Source of the DNA: Desulfobulbaceae bacterium
Lineage (GTDB): Bacteria > Desulfobacterota > Desulfobulbia > Desulfobulbales > Desulfocapsaceae
Direction of reading: 5' to 3'
DNA: 64,000 bases
Assembly: GCA_024640625.1 (NCBI GenBank)
Contig: JAHEER010000001.1
Coordinates: 62,001-126,000, forward strand
The translations under genes and the position numbers were made by a program. The notes beneath the pieces were generated by a model. That model ran no database searches and was not told the origin of the DNA. It saw nothing but the letters and a program-made list of their open reading frames with translations. Positions 60,031-64,000 of the stretch are shown piece by piece. The first letter of the stretch is position 1; each line of letters begins with the position of its first letter.

Positions 60031-61494
60031 ATGTTACCAGATAAGATCGAAATGGCACTAACTTTTGATGATCTGCTGCTTAAACCGGCGGCATCCAAGG
60101 TATTGCCCAGTGAGGTTTCCCTTGTAACCCGCCTGACCAGCAAAATCCAATTGAATACCCCGCTGATCAGTGCCGCCATGGATACGGTGACTGAATCGGC
60201 TGCGGCAATAACTATGGCCAGGGAAGGCGGGATCGGCATCGTGCACAAGAATATGGGCATCGACCAGCAGGTGCTTGAGGTTGAACGGGTGAAGAAGTCG
60301 GAATCGGGCATGATCATTGATCCCATCGTCGTCAGGCAGGATCAATCGGTGGCCGAGGTTCAGCAGATTATGGCCCATTACAAAATTTCAGGATTGCCGG
60401 TGCTCGACAGCGGCAAACTGGTGGGCATCGTGACCAACCGTGATCTGCGCTTCGTCTCCGACAACGATCTGCGGGTGTCTGACGTGATGACCAGTAAGAA
60501 TCTGGTGACCGCCAAGGTCGGTATCGACCTCGAACACTCCAAGGCTCTGCTCCACGAGCACCGTATCGAAAAGCTTCTGGTGGTAGATGATGAAGGTTCT
60601 TTAAAAGGATTGATCACCATCAAGGACCTGGAAAAGATCAAGAAATATCCCCACTCCGCCAAAGACGAATTTGGCCGGCTGCTGGTTGGTGCTGCCATCG
60701 GGGTCGGCGAGGATGTTGAGGAGCAGACGGAAAAACTGCTGAATGCGGGGGTCGATGTCGTGGTTCTTGATTCGGCCCACGGCCATTCCGCCGGGGTAAT
60801 CAGTTCCATAGAAGCGGTGCGGGGTGCCTTTCCCGATCTGCAGATAATAGCCGGCAACATTGCCACGGCGGAAGGTGCTAAGGATCTGATAAGGGCCGGG
60901 GCCAATGCAATCAAGGTAGGGGTCGGTCCGGGATCGATATGTACCACCAGGATCGTTGCCGGGGTTGGCGTGCCTCAGATTACGGCCCTGCACGACTGTG
61001 TTCAGGTGGCCAAAGAGTACGATATACCGGTGATCGCCGACGGCGGTATCAAACATTCCGGCGACCTGGCCAAGGCGATTGGGGTCGGCGCCTCGACGAT
61101 TATGATTGGCAGTCTCTTTGCCGGGACCGACGAAACCCCTGGGGAAACCTTTCTTTACCAGGGCCGGACCTACAAGGGATATCGCGGCATGGGGTCCCTG
61201 GGAGCCATGGCTGAAGGGTCATCGGATCGTTATTTTCAGGCCGAAACCAATATTACCGCGAAGCTGGTGCCCGAGGGAATCGAGGGCAAAGTACCCTATC
61301 GAGGCCCGCTGGCCAATGTGATTTACCAGCTTCTCGGCGGGCTTCGTTCCGGCATGGGCTACGTGGGCGCGGCCACCATCGAAGAGCTGCAGCAAAAGGC
61401 TCAGTTTGTCCGCATCTCGGCCGCCGGCCTCAGGGAATCACACGTGCACGATGTCATCATCACCAAAGAGGCTCCCAACTACCGCATGGCCTGA
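60031..61494 (+). CDS. guaB: IMP dehydrogenase
   Basis: This 487-residue enzyme oxidises IMP to XMP, the first step to GMP. It starts at ATG 60031 behind AAAGGAG; the GTG 30 bases upstream is not needed. The catalytic Cys is in [15 protein letters not shown] (about residue 303). Two CBS domains (about 90-210) are inserted in the TIM barrel, as is normal, and the [11 protein letters not shown] flap segment (about 388) is present. It is followed after 53 bases by guaA, making a GMP operon. Confidence 0.95.
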   Translation: MLPDKIEMALTFDDLLLKPAASKVLPSEVSLVTRLTSKIQLNTPLISAAMDTVTESAAAITMAREGGIGIVHKNMGIDQQVLEVERVKKSESGMIIDPIVVRQDQSVAEVQQIMAHYKISGLPVLDSGKLVGIVTNRDLRFVSDNDLRVSDVMTSKNLVTAKVGIDLEHSKALLHEHRIEKLLVVDDEGSLKGLITIKDLEKIKKYPHSAKDEFGRLLVGAAIGVGEDVEEQTEKLLNAGVDVVVLDSAHGHSAGVISSIEAVRGAFPDLQIIAGNIATAEGAKDLIRAGANAIKVGVGPGSICTTRIVAGVGVPQITALHDCVQVAKEYDIPVIADGGIKHSGDLAKAIGVGASTIMIGSLFAGTDETPGETFLYQGRTYKGYRGMGSLGAMAEGSSDRYFQAETNITAKLVPEGIEGKVPYRGPLANVIYQLLGGLRSGMGYVGAATIEELQQKAQFVRISAAGLRESHVHDVIITKEAPNYRMA

Positions 61495-61547
61495 GCCAGG
61501 GAATTGGCCCGCGAACCTGCAAACGCTAACCTGAGACCAGAGAAATT

Positions 61548-63095
61548 ATGAAAATCGGCGAGATGATCCTCATTCTGGATTTCGGTTCCCAGACCACCCA
61601 GCTCATTGCCCGGCGCATCAGGGAGCAAAAGGTCTACTGCGAGATTCATCCTTATTCGACCACAGTCGGGAAGATAAGAGAGATGAGGCCGGTCGGGATC
61701 GTCCTCTCTGGAGGTCCCTGTTCTGTGTACGATGAGGGAGCACCCCACTCGGATCCAGCCATCCTGGATCTGTCGATACCAATTCTTGGGATCTGCTACG
61801 GTGCCCAGCTGATGATTCTGCAGAGCGGCGGGCAGGTCGAAAAAGCCGAGAAACGGGAATTCGGCAAGGCCGAACTGGAGATACTCAATACCGACGGACT
61901 GTTCGCCGGTCTGGAAACCGGTGAGACCCATCATCAGGTATGGATGAGCCACGGTGACCGGGTGGAGGTGGTACCGGATGGCTTCGAGGCCAGTGCCGTG
62001 AGCGCCCACAGTCCTTTCGCGGCCCTGCGCCACCGGCAAAAGCCCTTGGTGGCAGTACAGTTCCATCCGGAAGTGGCCCACACCCTGATCGGTGTCGATG
62101 TGTTGCGCAATTTCGTGTTCGGGTTCTGCGGCTGCAAACCCGACTGGACCATGCATTCGTTCATAGAGACCCAGGTTGCCCTGATTCGTGAACAGGTTGG
62201 CGAAAAACAGGTGATCTGCGCACTTTCCGGGGGGGTCGATTCATCGGTGACAGCGGCAATCGTGCACCGAGCCATCGGTGACCAGCTCACCTGCATCTAC
62301 GTCAACAACGGCTTGATGAGAACCGGCGAATCGGAGGCCATTCTCAGATTCTTCAGGGAAAAAAGCAAACTGAAAGTGATCAGTGTCGATGCCACCGATT
62401 TTTTTCTCTCGGAGTTGGACCAGGTCGTAGATCCTGAATTCAAGAGGAAAAGAATCGGTCTCGGATTTATCAAAATTTTCGAAGAGGAAGCTGCCAAAAT
62501 CGGCAATGTCAGTTATCTGGCCCAGGGTACGCTCTACCCGGATGTGATTGAGTCGGTGAGTTTTCGCGGAGAAGCACCCATCAAATCCCACCATAATGTC
62601 GGAGGGCTCCCCGAGGTGATGAAACTCGATCTCATCGAACCGCTGCGCGAGCTCTTCAAGGACGAAGTAAGGGAACTTGGCCTCGAGCTGGGGCTGCCGG
62701 CTGAGGCCATCCACCGGCAACCCTTCCCCGGGCCCGGACTGGGCATCAGGATCATGGGCGAGGTCACCCGTGAACGCCTCGACATTCTTCGCAAGGCTGA
62801 CGTGATCGTGCTCGACGAGATGAAAAAGCACGGCTGGTATCGTAAAGTGTGGCAGTCTTTTGCGGTGCTGCTGCCGATTCAGACCGTCGGGGTCATGGGC
62901 GACGGGCGCACCTATGAGCACGTGATTGCCATTCGCTGTGTAGACTCGAGGGATGCGATGACGGCTGACTGGTCGAAAATTCCCTACGAGATCCTGGGAA
63001 TAATCTCCACCAGAATCATCAACGAGGTCAGGGGGGTCAACCGGGTGGTCTACGACATCTCCTCCAAGCCTCCGGCGACGATAGAGTGGGAGTAG
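61548..63095 (+). CDS. guaA: GMP synthase (glutamine-hydrolysing)
   Basis: This 515-residue enzyme has an N-terminal glutamine amidotransferase (LDFGSQTTQLIARR start; nucleophile Cys in GICYGAQ, about residue 84; His/Glu in QFHPEVAHT) and a C-terminal synthetase with the SGGVDSS P-loop (about 227). The end motif PPATIEWE is typical. A second in-frame ATG lies five codons in (61563). It overlaps nothing downstream but the next ATG is two bases after the stop. It completes GMP synthesis with guaB. Confidence 0.95.
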   Translation: MKIGEMILILDFGSQTTQLIARRIREQKVYCEIHPYSTTVGKIREMRPVGIVLSGGPCSVYDEGAPHSDPAILDLSIPILGICYGAQLMILQSGGQVEKAEKREFGKAELEILNTDGLFAGLETGETHHQVWMSHGDRVEVVPDGFEASAVSAHSPFAALRHRQKPLVAVQFHPEVAHTLIGVDVLRNFVFGFCGCKPDWTMHSFIETQVALIREQVGEKQVICALSGGVDSSVTAAIVHRAIGDQLTCIYVNNGLMRTGESEAILRFFREKSKLKVISVDATDFFLSELDQVVDPEFKRKRIGLGFIKIFEEEAAKIGNVSYLAQGTLYPDVIESVSFRGEAPIKSHHNVGGLPEVMKLDLIEPLRELFKDEVRELGLELGLPAEAIHRQPFPGPGLGIRIMGEVTRERLDILRKADVIVLDEMKKHGWYRKVWQSFAVLLPIQTVGVMGDGRTYEHVIAIRCVDSRDAMTADWSKIPYEILGIISTRIINEVRGVNRVVYDISSKPPATIEWE

Positions 63096-63097
63096 CG

Positions 63098-63859
63098 ATG
63101 CTGAAAACCGGTATTTACGTCGATGCTGAGAATGTCAGGTTGTGCGGCGGTTATGGGATGCGCTATGACGTGTTGGTGGAACTGGCCAACGCCGGAAACT
63201 CCACGTTGCTCCGGGCTAACTCGTATCTGGCCGAGGATCGAACCAGGACAAGGGAAGACGATGAATATCGGCTGAAGCTTTACCACTATCACGATATCGT
63301 CAGGCAGTGCGGATTCAAGGTGATCAAGAAATATGTCAAACGCTTCATCGATGATGAAGGGGTGATGACCACCAAAGCCAACGCTGATATGGATCTGGCC
63401 ATAGACGCTTTGCAGCAGGCCAGAAATCTCGATCGCATTATCCTGCTCACCGGCGACGGCGATTTTATCAGACTGGTGATCGCCCTGCAGAATATGGGCT
63501 GCCGAGTCGAGGTGATCGGTTTCAACAACGTCAGCCAGGAACTGAAAGAGGCAGCCGACAGCTATATATCTGGATTTCTGATTCCCGGCCTGCTGCCCTT
63601 GTCAGCTGAAGGTTCCCGCCGCCAGCGGGGTACCCCCGCCAAGTACAATCAGGACAGAGGCTTCGGGTTCATGCGTTACCACGTTCTGACAGAGGACGGA
63701 CTGCAGACCGAGACGGTTTTTTTCCACTGTTCAAAATCCAATGTTGCCAACGATGTGGTATTTCTCGATCCAGGTAATATATTTGAGTTTGATATCCTGC
63801 AGAATCCGGAAAACAATAACCGCACCGAAGCGGTTGACATCACTCTGCTCGACACGTGA
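63098..63859 (+). CDS. NYN-domain (LabA/DUF88-type) putative ribonuclease with cold-shock-like C-terminus
   Basis: This 253-residue protein starts at ATG 63098 behind GGGAGTAG, immediately after guaA. The NYN/PIN-like domain (about 1-165) shows the acidic catalytic set: Asp9 (YVDAENV), Asp98/Asp103 (ADMDLAIDAL) and Asp120/Asp122 (TGDGDFIRL). The C-terminal part (about 182-235) has DRGFGFMRY and VFFHCSKS, resembling the RNA-binding RNP1 and RNP2 strands of cold-shock proteins. It is probably an RNA-cleaving or RNA-binding protein co-expressed with GMP synthesis. No target is known. Confidence 0.75.
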   Translation: MLKTGIYVDAENVRLCGGYGMRYDVLVELANAGNSTLLRANSYLAEDRTRTREDDEYRLKLYHYHDIVRQCGFKVIKKYVKRFIDDEGVMTTKANADMDLAIDALQQARNLDRIILLTGDGDFIRLVIALQNMGCRVEVIGFNNVSQELKEAADSYISGFLIPGLLPLSAEGSRRQRGTPAKYNQDRGFGFMRYHVLTEDGLQTETVFFHCSKSNVANDVVFLDPGNIFEFDILQNPENNNRTEAVDITLLDT

Positions 63860-63900
63860 GTCAAATCTGAGCCGGTAATCAGAGAAATGGAGGAAGGGAA

Positions 63901-64000
63901 ATGAATATAGGAGACCTGCTATCCAGTGATCTCATCCTGCACTGGGGCTTAAAAGTTATCGCAGCACTGGCGATACTGGTCATCGGTAATTGGCTGGCCA
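63901..64000 (+). CDS. Mechanosensitive channel (MscS family), N-terminal fragment
   Basis: A frame starts at ATG 63901 behind GGAGGAAGGGAA and continues beyond the window end. The first 33 residues show a short amphipathic start and one hydrophobic helix with a VIGNWLA end, which closely resembles the first or only N-terminal helix of MscS-type channels (WxxKxxxALxILxIGxWxA). Assignment is from this fragment only. It may form a unit with the NYN gene 41 bases upstream. Confidence 0.5.
   Translation, partial: MNIGDLLSSDLILHWGLKVIAALAILVIGNWLA

Overview
The window reads as a chromosomal stretch of a strictly anaerobic Gram-negative bacterium, most likely a sulfate reducer or relative in the Desulfobacterota (Desulfobulbales-like). 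This is inferred from two separate ferredoxin-dependent 2-oxoacid oxidoreductase operons, TRAP uptake, a lytic transglycosylase and PilT, and PAS-LuxR and XRE-cupin regulators. No marker such as dsrAB or 16S rRNA is present, so the taxonomy is an inference. No phage, insertion sequence, CRISPR array, rRNA or tRNA was seen.

Layout. (1) 1-2400: the start of a sodium:solute symporter (leftward), then about 2 kb that is sparse in genes and partly AT-rich. It holds a candidate structured RNA with two tandem terminators, a remnant of an acyl-CoA dehydrogenase C-terminus, a small membrane protein and a dodecin whose two usual flavin-contact residues are replaced. (2) 2400-7200: PAS-LuxR regulator, flavin disulfide oxidoreductase, YHS protein, small hypotheticals and an XRE-cupin regulator. 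(3) 7460-11310: a promoter and a tight operon for a four-subunit 2-oxoacid:ferredoxin oxidoreductase plus a leucine-type amino acid dehydrogenase, i.e. oxidative breakdown of branched-chain amino acids, closed by a terminator. (4) 11480-15785: two exported thioredoxin-fold proteins, a NarL-type response regulator whose partner kinase survives only as an in-frame-deleted remnant, an SPFH/NfeD pair and a methyltransferase.

(5) 15870-19060: PrmA-like methyltransferase, then pncB-pncA for NAD salvage. (6) 19190-24900: a TRAP transporter (mannitol/chloroaromatic type, enlarged membrane subunits) with an IlvD/Edd dehydratase, probably an acid-uptake and dehydration unit. (7) 24930-29980: zinc-ribbon protein, aminotransferase, K+ channel with duplicated RCK domains and an unrecognised protein. 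(8) 29980-38340 (leftward): rmuC, mltF-like transglycosylase, acyl-ACP/CoA synthetase-like ligase, two amino-acid ABC permeases with a binding protein but no ATPase, and an MFS carrier. (9) 38550-47270: HIT protein, radical SAM protein, clpS-clpA, a long holA and a large exported repeat protein of unknown function.

(10) 47440-54240: a korC-like/korA/korB operon for a second 2-oxoacid:ferredoxin oxidoreductase with its own FAD/Fe-S oxidoreductase, and a canonical ilvD. (11) 54380-64000: pilT, a zinc-ribbon/receiver-like protein, rhodanese, rpsA, an HU/IHF gene, a tsaC-like gene, guaB-guaA, a NYN nuclease fused to a cold-shock-like segment, and the start of an MscS channel.

The strongest candidates for unusual biology are the shredded sensor kinase next to an intact regulator (13335-13817), the exported tandem-repeat protein (44877-47270), the ATPase-less ABC genes inside an envelope operon (29983-37049), the NYN-cold-shock fusion (63098-63859) and the candidate RNA (480-725). 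None is proven to be a new system from sequence alone.
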